Shown: in pieces, positions 28,495-37,444 of the stretch | How the letters are laid out: every line of letters starts with the position of its first letter | How positions within the stretch are numbered: the first letter of the stretch is position 1 | NCBI RefSeq assembly: GCF_002245655.1 | Contig: NZ_NOIH01000013.1 | Coordinates: forward strand, 62,001 to 126,000 | Direction of reading: 5' to 3' | Length of the DNA: 64,000 nucleotides | From: Thauera propionica | GTDB lineage: Bacteria > Pseudomonadota > Gammaproteobacteria > Burkholderiales > Rhodocyclaceae | Position numbers and translations under genes: made by a program | The notes under the pieces: generated by a model | What the model was told of the DNA's origin: nothing | The model's input: the letters and a program-made list of their open reading frames with translations, nothing else | Database searches by the model: none

Positions 28495-30236
28495 GCAATC
28501 TCCTTCGGCGCCACGGGCACGACGAGACGGAAGATGCTGCCCTGCCCGGGTTCGGACTGCAGCATGACCTCCCCGCCCATCAGTTCCGCAAGTTCCCGGC
28601 AAAGGGCGAGCCCGAGCCCCGCGCCCCCCTGCGAACGCGTCAGGAAGAGATCGGCCTGGCGGAACCGCTCGAAGATCAGCTCCTGGTCGCGCGGATCGAT
28701 GCCGCAACCGCTGTCAGCCACCTCGAAGATACAGCTACGCCCGTCGACTGTCGCACTGACGCGGACGAAGCCCGAGTCGGTGAATTTGAGTGCGTTATGC
28801 ACCAGATTGTTCAGAATCTGCGCAACGCGCATGCGGTCGCAGACGATGCTCGTCTGCTCGTCCTGCGGTCCGCTGCCCGACAACGCCAGCCCCTTCCGCG
28901 CCGCAATGGGCTGATAGGTGGCGCAGACTTCCGCCACCAGCGCAGCAACCGGCACCGGTTCGGGCTTGAGCTTCATCTCCCCGGCCTCGACGCGGGCCAT
29001 GTCGAGGATGGAATTTACCAACTCGAGCAGGTGCTGGCTGCTGTCGAAGATCACGCTCGCGTACTCGCGATGCGCCTCATCCTCGACCGTCTCGCGCAGC
29101 AGGTCGGCATAGCCGATGATTCCGTTCAGCGGGGTGCGCAACTCGTGCGACACCGAGGCGAGGAATTCGGACTTGAGACGGTTCGACGATTCCGCCCGCT
29201 CCTGGCTTTCGCGCAAGCGGAGCGAAATCATGCGCTGCCGGTGCAGCAGCCAGGCCGACAGGCCGGCGAAGGCGACGATGATCAGGGTCATCGCGCCCGC
29301 GAAGCGGAAATAGCCAGCCTTGCGCGCCTCAAAGTCCGCCATCGCCCCTTCCCGATCGACCCCCACCAGCACACCCAGCTGCAGCCCGGGCAGGCGCCGG
29401 TAACTGTGGCTGCGCAGCACGCCATCGACTGGACTGGTCTCGACGAAATGGCCGGCCGGCGCGTCCTTGATCAGGTTCATCAGCTGCGAGCGCGAGATGT
29501 CCTGCCCGACTTCGGTCATGTCGCCCGAGCGTCGTGCGCGCACGATGCCATCCAGGCCGAACAGCGTCACTACGCCGCGCTTGCCGACATCTACCTCGCT
29601 GTAGAAGCTCGTGAAGTAGAAGGGATCGACCGAGATCACCGCAACGCCACCGAAGCTGCCATCGGCCCGATTGATGCGGCGTGTGAGTTGCAGCGACCAC
29701 TTGCCCGTTGCCCGCCCCAGCACCGGCTTGCTGACGAAGTAGGCGTTGGTGTCGGCGTCGAGATGGACACGGAAATGCTCCCGGTCCGACAGGTCCACAC
29801 GGTTGAAGTTCGGGATGTTGGACAGGTGGTAGATCCCCTGCGCATTGATCACTCCGACCTGGTTGAACAGGCTGCTGATGATCATGCCGCCGCTCACCGC
29901 CTCGGCGATATCGAGCCGGTCGCCGATCTTCTCGTACTGATGCTTCACGAACAGCAAAGCCTGGTCGACGCTGCCGAGGGTGCGGATGGTGTGCTCCTCG
30001 AAGGCTCGCGCCAGGTTCATCGTGTCGCGGTGGATCGTTTCCTCGACATGCACCTCCTCGACCTTCGCCTTGTAGAGCACCGCCGCCCAAAGCGAAACGA
30101 GCAACACCACCGCCAGAGTGAGGATGACCGCGAAGGCCAGCTTGCCATCGGCCAGTTGGCCGAGGGGCTCGGCCGTCGGCCTGTCGGCCTTGGATGCCGC
30201 ATTTGCTGCGGAGCGCTTCCGCTGTACTGAAGACAT
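28491..30236 (-). CDS. Membrane sensor histidine kinase with double-Cache sensor
   Basis: Predicted 581-residue inner-membrane kinase. Helix about 33-55, a periplasmic Cache-type sensor of roughly 250 residues (LSNIPNFNRVDLSDREHF resembles Cache_1), a second helix near 310-330, then HisKA with SVSHELRTPLNGIIGYADLL and HATPase_c with NLVHNALKFT and GGAGLGLAL. The ATG at 30236 (MSSVQRKR) is chosen because the longer frame adds a proline-rich, non-family N-terminus. It pairs with the overlapping receiver gene. Ligand unknown. Confidence 0.88.
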   Translation of the reverse strand: MSSVQRKRSAANAASKADRPTAEPLGQLADGKLAFAVILTLAVVLLVSLWAAVLYKAKVEEVHVEETIHRDTMNLARAFEEHTIRTLGSVDQALLFVKHQYEKIGDRLDIAEAVSGGMIISSLFNQVGVINAQGIYHLSNIPNFNRVDLSDREHFRVHLDADTNAYFVSKPVLGRATGKWSLQLTRRINRADGSFGGVAVISVDPFYFTSFYSEVDVGKRGVVTLFGLDGIVRARRSGDMTEVGQDISRSQLMNLIKDAPAGHFVETSPVDGVLRSHSYRRLPGLQLGVLVGVDREGAMADFEARKAGYFRFAGAMTLIIVAFAGLSAWLLHRQRMISLRLRESQERAESSNRLKSEFLASVSHELRTPLNGIIGYADLLRETVEDEAHREYASVIFDSSQHLLELVNSILDMARVEAGEMKLKPEPVPVAALVAEVCATYQPIAARKGLALSGSGPQDEQTSIVCDRMRVAQILNNLVHNALKFTDSGFVRVSATVDGRSCIFEVADSGCGIDPRDQELIFERFRQADLFLTRSQGGAGLGLALCRELAELMGGEVMLQSEPGQGSIFRLVVPVAPKEIA

Positions 30237-30643
30237 GATTGGGCACGTGAACGTCGGACGAGGCGCCGTCCAGCCTTCACGGCTATCGTCGCCCCCGGGG
30301 CCAGGATCGAAATGAATCAAGGCCGGCGCGGAACCCCCCTCGTACATGGGGTCAGGCCGACACTATGCATCGACACCCGAAACCACAGGTGCGGAGACTT
30401 CCGTACCTTCGACGCTAACACGAGAACATCGTTGTAAACAATACCGTCGCTACAAACGGAGAAAACAAGAAGATAATTCGCGCGATTTTGCCAAACTCAT
30501 CACGACTCAGGCTGGCAAAACGGAGGCGGCGCCGTACCATAGCCAACATCGTCAAACTTTCCGCGCAAGTGCACCGATGCCTTCGCTGCCACTCTCGGCA
30601 TCGACCCATCCTGCGCCAGAACAAGCGCCCTCATCCCGCCCTC
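30237..30643. other. Intergenic region between kinase and HD-GYP genes
   Basis: About 400 bases between divergent genes. The stretch 30410-30500 is relatively AT-rich (GTTGTAAACAATACCG, then GCTACAAACGG) and probably holds the promoters. Nothing in either strand looks like a conserved protein. The true start of the HD-GYP gene could lie up to 150 bases upstream of the one given, since the frame remains open. Confidence 0.4.
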
Positions 30644-31468
30644 ATGCTCCCTCACCGCACCCACGACCGGAGACTCGATGTCGAGCGCCCACCGCAAACC
30701 CTGCTCCTGTGGCAGGAAGAACCGGGCACGCCTTCGACCGGCGCCGCGCACGCCCCCCACCTGGACGCGGCGAGCGACGCGCGCACTGGCGCCGCCGCCA
30801 AACTCGCGCTGACAAAGGCGCGCGCGGCGCAGCGCGAAACGCTCAGGCGCCTGGTGCTGGTTGCAGCGGCCAAGGATGGCGGAACACCAGAGCACTGCCT
30901 GCGTGTCGGCGCGCTATCCGCGTTGCTCGCGGAGGCCCTGCAGCAGCCGCAGGCCTGGTGCGACATGCTGTTCGATGCCGCACCGCTCCACGACCTTGGC
31001 AAGGCGACCCTGCCGGAAGCGCTGTTGAGCAAGTCGGGTCCGCTGCTGCCCCACGAATGGGCGCAGGTTCGCACCCACACCGTGGTCGGCGCCTACGTCC
31101 TTGGCGACTCGGACAACCCCGTCCAGCAACTCGCCGCGGAAATCGCGCTGAACCATCACGAGCGGTGGGATGGTAGCGGTTACCCGGCCCACCGCAGCGC
31201 ACACCAGATCCCGCTTTCCGGCAGGATCGTCGCCGTTGCCGATTTCTTCGATTCGGTGACGAACGCATCCTGCTATCGCGACGCAATGGACGATGACGCC
31301 GCCTTCCGCCTGCTGGATACGGCACGCGGTGCCCAGTTCGACCCGACTGTCGTCGATGCAATGCACCGCATTCGCCACCGGCTTGCAGGCGTCCGCGATC
31401 AGGCCCAAATTCACGCCGCAACGCTATCGACGACAGGTCGTTGGCAATACTGGTGGCGCCGCGCCTGA
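30644..31468 (+). CDS. HD-GYP domain protein, probable cyclic di-GMP phosphodiesterase
   Basis: Predicted 274-residue protein. The HD-GYP core is intact: H in EHCLRVGALSALLA, the HD pair in APLHDLGKATLPEALLSKSG, then HTVVGAYVL, and HHERWDGSGYP with the GYP signature, followed by RIVAVADFFDSVT. Hydrolysis of cyclic di-GMP is expected from the family. The N-terminal 80 residues are low-complexity without a known sensor. The start is uncertain, as no good ribosome site precedes the ATG at 30644. It is the last chromosomal gene before the tRNA-Ser-linked element. Confidence 0.85.
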   Translation: MLPHRTHDRRLDVERPPQTLLLWQEEPGTPSTGAAHAPHLDAASDARTGAAAKLALTKARAAQRETLRRLVLVAAAKDGGTPEHCLRVGALSALLAEALQQPQAWCDMLFDAAPLHDLGKATLPEALLSKSGPLLPHEWAQVRTHTVVGAYVLGDSDNPVQQLAAEIALNHHERWDGSGYPAHRSAHQIPLSGRIVAVADFFDSVTNASCYRDAMDDDAAFRLLDTARGAQFDPTVVDAMHRIRHRLAGVRDQAQIHAATLSTTGRWQYWWRRA

Positions 31469-31531
31469 ACGGCAGCCGCCGGCATTCGGGACGGGAAGAA
31501 GACGCTCTGCGCGAAAAGTGCACCGCAAAGA

Positions 31532-31557
31532 AAAAACGCGCCTGGAGGCGCGTTTTT
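31532..31557. terminator. Rho-independent terminator, originally of the tRNA-Ser gene
   Basis: AAAAACGCGCC and GGCGCGTTTTT pair perfectly around a TGGA loop. It lies just outside the left copy of the tRNA-derived core. Before the element inserted, it would have followed the minus-strand tRNA-Ser gene within a few bases of CCA. It can also end the HD-GYP transcript. Confidence 0.85.
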
Positions 31558-31565
31558 ACTGGGGT

Positions 31566-31584
31566 TCTGGCGGAGACGGAGGGA
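31566..31584. repeat. Left attachment core (displaced tRNA-Ser 3' end)
   Basis: Nineteen bases identical to the tRNA-Ser 3' end at 39029-39047. Identity stops at the T-arm: here AGGGAGATTCC, in the tRNA AGGGATTCGAA. Confidence 0.88.
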
Positions 31585-31603
31585 GATTCCGCACTTGCCA
31601 CCT

Positions 31604-31683
31604 AACCTACTGATAACTAAGTTAATCAATAGGTTGCATTGCTTGATGTGGTAAGTACATGTGGTAACTTCATGTGGTAAATT
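31604..31683. promoter_or_regulatory. Integrase arm-type repeats and palindrome at left end
   Basis: Three adjacent 13-base units, GATGTGGTAAGTA, CATGTGGTAACTT and CATGTGGTAAATT, fill 31645-31683. Just before them AACCTA (31604-31609) and TAGGTT (31630-31635) flank a shorter inner inverted repeat, giving a 32-base imperfect palindrome. The tandem units recur at the right end and look like integrase arm-binding sites; the palindrome may bind an excisionase or repressor. They immediately precede the integrase gene, so they may also regulate it. Confidence 0.65.
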
Positions 31684-31711
31684 CTAGACTCCGCCACATC
31701 AAGGAGACCCC

Positions 31712-32971
31712 ATGGCAAGCAACATCGAACGTCGTGGCAACACTTGGTACGCCACCCTTCACGTTCCCCAGGATGCCCGAGCGAAGATCGGGAAGTCGAA
31801 GTTCTTCGAGTCCCTGAAGACCACTGACAAGCGAATCGCTGAGGTTCGCGCCCATCCGATCATCGCTAAGTGGAAAGCGCAGATCGCAGCAGCCAGGGGT
31901 AACGCCGACCCGTTCCTCGAAGATGCTCTCAAGTGGCGACGAGAGTACGAGGCACACGATCACCCTGACATCATCCGAGACTTCATCGAGGAGGAGGCGA
32001 GGAAGGTCGAGCGGGCGAAAGGCGAAGGCGCAGGAAGGACGTTCTATGCGGTCGCCATCGGCACCGAGACACCCCTCGATTCTTTCTTCGTCGAGTGGGC
32101 CGCACACCTCACCCAGGCCCCGAAGACCATCGACCAGATGAAGAAGGACGTTCGGCGGATGATCGACAAGTTCGTCAGTGTCGAGGCTGTCACGAAGCCA
32201 GCGGTCATCGAATGGGTGAAGGAGCTGATGAAGGACACCCCGACCAGACAGGGATACTCGTACTCGTCACTGGATCGGATGTTCAAGTTCTGTCGGAACT
32301 TCTGGCGTTACCTTCAGGAAATCGAGAAGGCCGACCCAGAGAAGCAGCCCTTTGTCCTCCCCTCCTTCGCCAAGAAGGCCAACGGCAGCAAGGCCAAGAG
32401 CGCCGATGGCTGGGAGCCGTTCGAGCCATCTGAGGTCGTCACGCTTCTTGATGCGGCGACCGAGAAGGAAGACCACGAACTCGCTGACCTCATCCGACTT
32501 GGGATGTACTCCGGTGCGAGGATCGAGGAGCTATGCGCCCTCAAGGTGAGCGACTGCACCGAGGAGGTACTGAAGATCACCGACAGTAAAACCGAAGCGG
32601 GCCTCCGCCGAGTCCCCGTCCATTCGGCACTGGTCGAGGTCGTGAAGAGGTTGAAGGAGGCCAGCAAGGACGACTACCTGCTCTCCGGTCTAACCTTCAA
32701 CAAGTACGGAGACCGGTCGAACGCCATCGGGAAGCGGTTCGGGAGGCTGAAGAAGTCCCTCGGGTTCCCGGAGAAGAAGGTCTTCCACTCGATCAGGAAG
32801 ACCGTGGTCACGATGCTTGAGAATGCAGGCGTGTCCGAGAACCTCACCGCCGACATCGTGGGGCATGAGAAGCCCCGGATTACCTATGGGCTTTACTCAG
32901 GTGGTGCAACCCTCCCCGTGATGAAAGAGGCACTGGAGCGCATCCGCTATCCGGCGAAGAAGCCGGACTAA
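31712..32971 (+). CDS. Tyrosine recombinase integrase of the tRNA-Ser element
   Basis: Predicted 419-residue site-specific recombinase. Catalytic residues are visible in order: Arg in MYSGARIEELCALKV, Lys-type beta turn DSKTEAGLRRVPV, HSIRKT (His-x-x-Arg), and VGHEKPRITYGLY with the His and the nucleophile Tyr. The N-terminal about 120 residues form an arm-binding and SAM-like region with charged helices. It lies 127 bases inside the left core, reading into the element. AAGGAG lies about 8 bases before the ATG. It should catalyse integration and excision between the 19-base cores. Confidence 0.93.
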   Translation: MASNIERRGNTWYATLHVPQDARAKIGKSKFFESLKTTDKRIAEVRAHPIIAKWKAQIAAARGNADPFLEDALKWRREYEAHDHPDIIRDFIEEEARKVERAKGEGAGRTFYAVAIGTETPLDSFFVEWAAHLTQAPKTIDQMKKDVRRMIDKFVSVEAVTKPAVIEWVKELMKDTPTRQGYSYSSLDRMFKFCRNFWRYLQEIEKADPEKQPFVLPSFAKKANGSKAKSADGWEPFEPSEVVTLLDAATEKEDHELADLIRLGMYSGARIEELCALKVSDCTEEVLKITDSKTEAGLRRVPVHSALVEVVKRLKEASKDDYLLSGLTFNKYGDRSNAIGKRFGRLKKSLGFPEKKVFHSIRKTVVTMLENAGVSENLTADIVGHEKPRITYGLYSGGATLPVMKEALERIRYPAKKPD

Positions 32972-33012
32972 AAATGCTGCAAATTTTCGAGAGGGCCATC
33001 GTTTGATCAAGA

Positions 33013-33053
33013 CTGAACGATTCCCCCCGGAGCCCCCCCCTCTCCTCGTTCAG
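33013..33053. terminator. Hairpin after the integrase gene
   Basis: CTGAACGA (33013-33020) and TCGTTCAG (33046-33053) form an 8-bp stem around a C-rich loop. It sits between the convergent integrase and restriction genes. It has no T run, so it may be a weak or factor-dependent terminator. Confidence 0.4.
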
Positions 33054-33072
33054 AGCCAAGCCTCAAAAGCCC

Positions 33073-33942
33073 TCAGATCAGGAACCCCCTCTCCAGGCCG
33101 TGGGCAATTCCTCCCTCCCAGTCTGATGTTAGAAAGCTCCTAACGGTATTGAAGCAATGCTCAACCACTTCAGCGTAGATCGGATTCTTCTGGTATCCAG
33201 CATCGTAGCGAAACTCTCTGTCTGTATTCTTCTGCTTCCGAAGCACATAGATCTGGTCAATCTTGTACTTTTTCAGGTTGACTGACTCGGTCAGCTTTAA
33301 CCACTCCGCGACGACTATGTACATGCCGTTTGGGTTCTTCTGTTTTAGTTGTTCAGCCGCCGTGGATACATCTTGGAGCATTGTCTTATCGAGATAGGTC
33401 TTACACTCGATGGCCACCGCAGGAATATCCCAGTCATGAATCTCCTCAGTTGCCGCACCAGCACACTTCATTGAAGCCTTCACGCTGACACCAATAGCAA
33501 AGTCGTGGTCTTTTTTCTCCACGAGCGCATATGGCAACTTAACCATCTCTTTGTAAGAAGGCGCCCTGAAAAAAACGTCCTTGAACGAGTGTGATTTTCC
33601 GATCAGTGCATTCCCCGATATGCTGCGCACCAAGTCACGGAAAAGGTAGAACATGAACTCTTCAAGAACTGTCGAGTGAAGATTGGAGCGGGAGTCGAAC
33701 TTTTCCGCATAGTGCTGCTGATCGAGGAAATCCTTATATTCATTGAGAAGCCTGACACGCTCGAAAATTATTTCCTGATCATTTTCAGCCTCTACGGCAA
33801 CCGGCCCCACCAATGCTTCGTTGTCCTTTTTCCACTGATCGTAGCGAACTCTGATTTCAGTCAAGTATTGGCGAGATTTAGCATCCCGATACTTGGTCCG
33901 GTGTTCTTCTTTCTGCTCAAGGTTGTTACCGTGGACAAGCAT
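33073..33942 (-). CDS. Bpu10I-like type II restriction endonuclease
   Basis: Predicted 289-residue protein. The segment DIPAVAIECKTYLDKTML is an E-x-K half of a PD-(D/E)xK nuclease site, with a likely Asp in KKDHDFAIGV upstream; the surrounding sequence resembles the Bpu10I endonuclease family, which cuts CCTNAGC. It starts 5 bases after the stop of a C5-cytosine methyltransferase on the same strand, a standard restriction-modification layout. GC content is clearly lower than the chromosome, a sign of recent transfer. The specificity is inferred from the family only. Confidence 0.75.
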   Translation of the reverse strand: MLVHGNNLEQKEEHRTKYRDAKSRQYLTEIRVRYDQWKKDNEALVGPVAVEAENDQEIIFERVRLLNEYKDFLDQQHYAEKFDSRSNLHSTVLEEFMFYLFRDLVRSISGNALIGKSHSFKDVFFRAPSYKEMVKLPYALVEKKDHDFAIGVSVKASMKCAGAATEEIHDWDIPAVAIECKTYLDKTMLQDVSTAAEQLKQKNPNGMYIVVAEWLKLTESVNLKKYKIDQIYVLRKQKNTDREFRYDAGYQKNPIYAEVVEHCFNTVRSFLTSDWEGGIAHGLERGFLI

Positions 33943-33947
33943 ATCGA

Positions 33948-35132
33948 TCAGCCCTGAAGTTGTTTGATGAGGTTCTCGGCGATGGCTTTACCAAGCAGAG
34001 GCGGCACAGCATTCCCGATCTGATTGTATTGACATAAGTGCTTCTCTTCGTGCCGACCTTCGCGTTGAAGGAGCTTGTGACTCACAACAGTCGGCTTGCC
34101 TTTGAATACATACCAATCAGGGAATGTCTGTATCCGTGCACCTTCACGTGCCGTGAAATTTCTGTTTTTGTAAGGATGCACAAAGTTGGCATAAAAAGAT
34201 GCCGCTATCGTATGGCATGGGCGCTCTGGATGCATCCTTCTGTTGTTCTGATCGTAGGCTTTCTCAGAAAATTCCGTGCTGTTTCTTTTGAGCGGTCGCA
34301 GGTGATCAGGGACATCAGATGTTGAGTCTCCCCAACGCATAGAGGCGAATCGCTCTACCAAGCGCTTTGAGTGGTTCATCGCCTTGTGGTTGAAGAGCCT
34401 CTTCGACTCTCCGCGCAGGTAGCGCTGAAAGTCGTTGTCGGGTGCTTTCGTGTAATCAGACTCTTCCTCACCTTCTCTAGCCTCTATATCAGGCAAATCT
34501 GATATAGCCTCCCAAAGTGTCGGGCATCTTTTGAGGCCCAACTCAAGCAAGTCAGGGTTTTCAGACGTAGTGTGAGTTTGAGCCGGAAACGGGTCATTTA
34601 ACTTCTCACGCGAAGCAACAACCACCAACCTTCTTCTAATCTGCGGCACCCCATAATGAGTCGCCTCTAAGATTCGATACTCGACTTGATACCCAAGTTT
34701 CTGCAACTCCATGCAGATGATATCGATCACTCGTTCCTTGCTCTCTGTCCGCGCTTTGATCAGGTTTGGAACATTCTCCATGATCATCACTCTCGGACTA
34801 AGCAAACGCCCGACCCGAATGAACTCCTCAAAGAGTGAGTTTCGAGGATCCTTTGGGTCGCCGTTATTTTTATTACATATAGAAAATCCCTGACATGGCG
34901 GACCGCCCAATACGACATCAGGCTTCAAGCCGGAAAACCGTTGCAGAATTTCCTCATCCGATATTTTTGTTATATCGCCTTGAAGCACTACAGCCTCTGG
35001 ATGATTGAATTGAAACGTCTCACATGCCCAGCTATCGTATTCAATGGCACCAACTACTTCAGCTCCAGCCAATTGAAAGCCAAGACTAAAACCACCAGCG
35101 CCGGCAAACGTATCAAGTACCTTTACACTCAT
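33948..35132 (-). CDS. dcm: C5-cytosine DNA methyltransferase
   Basis: Predicted 394-residue modification enzyme. Motif I is DTFAGAGGFSLGF, motif IV has the catalytic Cys in GGPPCQGFS, motif VI is MENVPNL, motif VIII is YGVPQIRRR, and motif X is QIGNAVPP near the end. The variable target-recognition region lies about residues 190-340. The ATG at 35132 puts motif I at the usual distance from the N-terminus. It protects host DNA from the adjacent endonuclease. Only one methyltransferase is present although Bpu10I-type sites are asymmetric. Low GC relative to the flanks. Confidence 0.9.
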   Translation of the reverse strand: MSVKVLDTFAGAGGFSLGFQLAGAEVVGAIEYDSWACETFQFNHPEAVVLQGDITKISDEEILQRFSGLKPDVVLGGPPCQGFSICNKNNGDPKDPRNSLFEEFIRVGRLLSPRVMIMENVPNLIKARTESKERVIDIICMELQKLGYQVEYRILEATHYGVPQIRRRLVVVASREKLNDPFPAQTHTTSENPDLLELGLKRCPTLWEAISDLPDIEAREGEEESDYTKAPDNDFQRYLRGESKRLFNHKAMNHSKRLVERFASMRWGDSTSDVPDHLRPLKRNSTEFSEKAYDQNNRRMHPERPCHTIAASFYANFVHPYKNRNFTAREGARIQTFPDWYVFKGKPTVVSHKLLQREGRHEEKHLCQYNQIGNAVPPLLGKAIAENLIKQLQG

Positions 35133-35274
35133 TTTATTTCTTTTCACTCTCAGGCCCAAAAGTGGCCCGCAAAACATTAGATTCTGCACTAGGCAGGTCG
35201 CCGGGTACAGACCGCTGCAGCGCCCGATTAGCAGGAAGTCTAGAGCAACGTGCCTGATGTGCGAAACCGACCCC

Positions 35275-35361
35275 TTACGGACACCACCTAGAGACATGTC
35301 CACAAGTTAGCTTGACAGGCTTTTCGGACACTTCAATAATACGGACACCCTTTTCGTACAC
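35275..35361. promoter_or_regulatory. Repeated recombinase-site-like motifs before the serine recombinase gene
   Basis: TTACGGACACC (35275), TTTCGGACAC (35322), ATACGGACACC (35339) and TTTTCGTACAC (35351) are close variants of one 10-base motif in the same orientation, with a GTCC-type inverted copy near 35298. They sit directly upstream of a resolvase-type gene, where res or operator sites are expected. Confidence 0.5.
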
Positions 35362-35375
35362 ACAGGAGGTTGTCC

Positions 35376-35963
35376 ATGTCCCGTGTCTTCGCCTACTGCC
35401 GGGTCTCTACCGCCGATCAGACCACCGACAATCAGGTGCAGGAGATCAGGTCAGCGGGGTTCAACATTGACCCCAAGCGGATCGTCTCGGAGTGCATCAG
35501 CGGTTCGACCCAAGCGTCAGCGCGTCCCGCCTTCGCCAAGCTCCTTGACCGCCTCGAAGAAGGTGATGTCCTGGTGGTCACCAAGCTGGATCGCCTCGGG
35601 CGCAATTCGATGGACGTTCGAGCGACCGTCGAGTCTCTCGCACAGGCTGGCGTCCGGGTTCATTGCCTTGCACTGGGGGGCGTCGATCTGACCAGTTCAG
35701 CGGGGAAGATGACCATGCAGGTGCTGGCCGCCGTTGCCGAGTTCGAGCGTGACTTGCTGATCGAGCGAACCCAGCAAGGACTGACCAGAGCGAAGGCCGA
35801 GGGTAAGCACTGTGGTCGCCCTGCGGCACTCAGCGAGGATCAACGGGAGGAGGTTCTTCAGCGACTCCGGCAGGGGGAGTCTGTCGCGGCCCTCGCTCGT
35901 GACTTCAAGACGAGCCGTCAGACCATCATGCGGATCAGGGAGAGCGAAAAAACCGCCGCCTGA
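35376..35963 (+). CDS. Serine recombinase (resolvase/invertase family)
   Basis: Predicted 195-residue protein. Catalytic Ser in [10 protein letters not shown], conserved block [15 protein letters not shown], the E-helix start [16 protein letters not shown], and a C-terminal helix-turn-helix ([19 protein letters not shown]). AGGAGG six bases before ATG 35376 fixes the start. It probably acts on the motif repeats in its own upstream region, or resolves multimers of the excised circle. It lies in the tRNA-Ser element between the restriction genes and an unknown gene. Confidence 0.92.
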   Translation: MSRVFAYCRVSTADQTTDNQVQEIRSAGFNIDPKRIVSECISGSTQASARPAFAKLLDRLEEGDVLVVTKLDRLGRNSMDVRATVESLAQAGVRVHCLALGGVDLTSSAGKMTMQVLAAVAEFERDLLIERTQQGLTRAKAEGKHCGRPAALSEDQREEVLQRLRQGESVAALARDFKTSRQTIMRIRESEKTAA

Positions 35964-36701
35964 AAGATGCCCCTCTCGTTTACGAGAAGGCACACAGGAG
36001 CCGATTTCTCTGAGCGCAAGTACATACCCATTGCCGCGCCACGAGAGCGGCTCCTAGAGCCTCCTAGCAGCCTCGCTAATTTCCACACCCCATAGGAAGG
36101 AAACTTCCGGGGAACTCGAAGGTGACTCAGGGTCAAGCCCATGAAACCGACGCGCTCCTCTGCCCTTGTCCTTTGGGTCTTCAAGCGTCCGTCCGCTCCG
36201 CGAATCATCACGGGATTCGTTCAATCTGCCGCCAACTGAGGCAGACGAGTGGATGTGGCGAACTTGACGCAGCCGGTGCTGGAGGTGGTGGAACCAGCAT
36301 CGAGGCAGACCACACGGTAATCCTCGACAGACAGCCGAAGCGCACAGCCGCTTGGGTTTGCCTCTGTCGCGGCGTGGTGGATGAGCGGGTGGAGGGGAAT
36401 CTGAAGATGATCTAGGGTCAATCCCTGATCGTCAGCATCTTCAGGTTGAACGCTGGATGTCCCGATGACCTCACCACAGGCCATCCCTATGTGACCCATC
36501 GGTGAGACCAGCATCTTCCCGAGGTTGTCCTTGTTCCATGTTGTTCATCCAGGAACACACGATGAAGAGCAACCACAGGTGAGACCGAAGGCACCCGGTG
36601 ATGAACCGAGCGTGACCGCCTCGGATTCCCTGTGCATCCCTCCCCTGTTGTTCGTCTCGGACGAGCAAACCGGCCTCCCCAAGGCCACCCCCTCAACCAG
36701 C
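35964..36701. other. Long non-coding stretch in the element
   Basis: About 740 bases without a gene I can support; small open frames on both strands lack family resemblance and good ribosome sites. An imperfect direct repeat of about 31 bases occurs at roughly 36110-36140 and 36395-36425 (shared pieces GGGGAA, GAAG-TGA and AGGGTCAA-CCC). Such a region could hold a replication origin or an unrecognised RNA. Confidence 0.4.
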
Positions 36702-36797
36702 CCGATCCGTAAAGCCCGTGTGTTGCCATGTCAGTTCCCCGTGTAGTGGGGGCTGGTGGCTGACATGGAGGGGCTTCACGCGGGTTTTACCGATAGG
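36702..36797 (+). promoter_or_regulatory. Strongly folded leader of three nested stems
   Basis: GTAAAGCCCGTGTG (36709-36722) pairs with CACGCGGGTTTTAC (36777-36790) at 12 of 14 positions. Inside, CCATGTCAG (36726-36734) pairs perfectly with CTGACATGG (36760-36768), and CCCC with GGGG around a 7-base loop. Flanks CCGATCC and CGATAGG extend the stem partly over the ribosome site AGGAAG at 36795-36800. It lies just upstream of ATG 36808, so it could be an RNA control element or a DNA cruciform origin. Confidence 0.6.
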
Positions 36798-36807
36798 AAG
36801 ACTACAG

Positions 36808-37401
36808 ATGACCTCTACTGAACTCGTTCCATGCAACTCTCGTTACATCCGCCGCGTCTCCATGGACACTGAAGCACAGTGCTACGCCGCAGCTCGAATC
36901 GCGGACAAGGCCATGGGCGAAGCATTCTGCGTCGTGCTTGATGCGTTCATCACAGCAAGAAGCCTATACGCCACCAAAAACGACTCAACGTATGGCTTTC
37001 TCAACGAATTCGTCAGAGAAACCGGGCTTTCGCTGAGTTACGTCAAAAAGATTAGCCAAATCGCCAACACCGAAGGCGTTGCAGAGTTGGTGTTCAGAGA
37101 GGAACTTGGCTTTAACAAGGCATACCAGGTTCTCGAGAAGCACAAGGAGCAGATACGTCAGCAAGGCCTCAAAGAAACCACACAGCGCATAAAGGAATTC
37201 GCCGAACTGCACTGGCACGTCGCGAAGGGAATTGAGGCTCTCTGGTTAGAAAAGGATTTTGATTTTGACCAGGGCCTAACTGACTTCTTCGATGGAATGA
37301 GCCGAGAACAGGCGGAAAAGTACCTCAAACTTGCAACGCACTTCTCAAACCACCAAGAAGCCATCGCGCATCCATTCAAGGTTCTCGATATCGTTGCCTG
37401 A
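36808..37401 (+). CDS. Unidentified helical cytoplasmic protein
   Basis: Predicted 197-residue protein, mostly helical, with no membrane segment or signal peptide. I do not recognise the family. A possible helix-turn-helix is TGLSLSYVKKISQIANTEG (about residues 73-91), so DNA binding is possible. The start at 36808 is fixed by AGGAAG seven bases upstream. It has a folded leader before it and a good terminator after it, so it is an independent unit. GC is lower than the chromosome. Confidence 0.72.
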   Translation: MTSTELVPCNSRYIRRVSMDTEAQCYAAARIADKAMGEAFCVVLDAFITARSLYATKNDSTYGFLNEFVRETGLSLSYVKKISQIANTEGVAELVFREELGFNKAYQVLEKHKEQIRQQGLKETTQRIKEFAELHWHVAKGIEALWLEKDFDFDQGLTDFFDGMSREQAEKYLKLATHFSNHQEAIAHPFKVLDIVA

Positions 37402-37444
37402 CTCGCCAATGGTTCAGCAGCTGAACTATCCATCCGCGTAACTG

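Noticed and set aside
36122-36514. Small genes on either strand in the 35964-36701 gap
   Set aside because: Two overlapping opposite frames of 97 codons exist, neither with a good ribosome site or family resemblance; they parallel the imperfect direct repeat.
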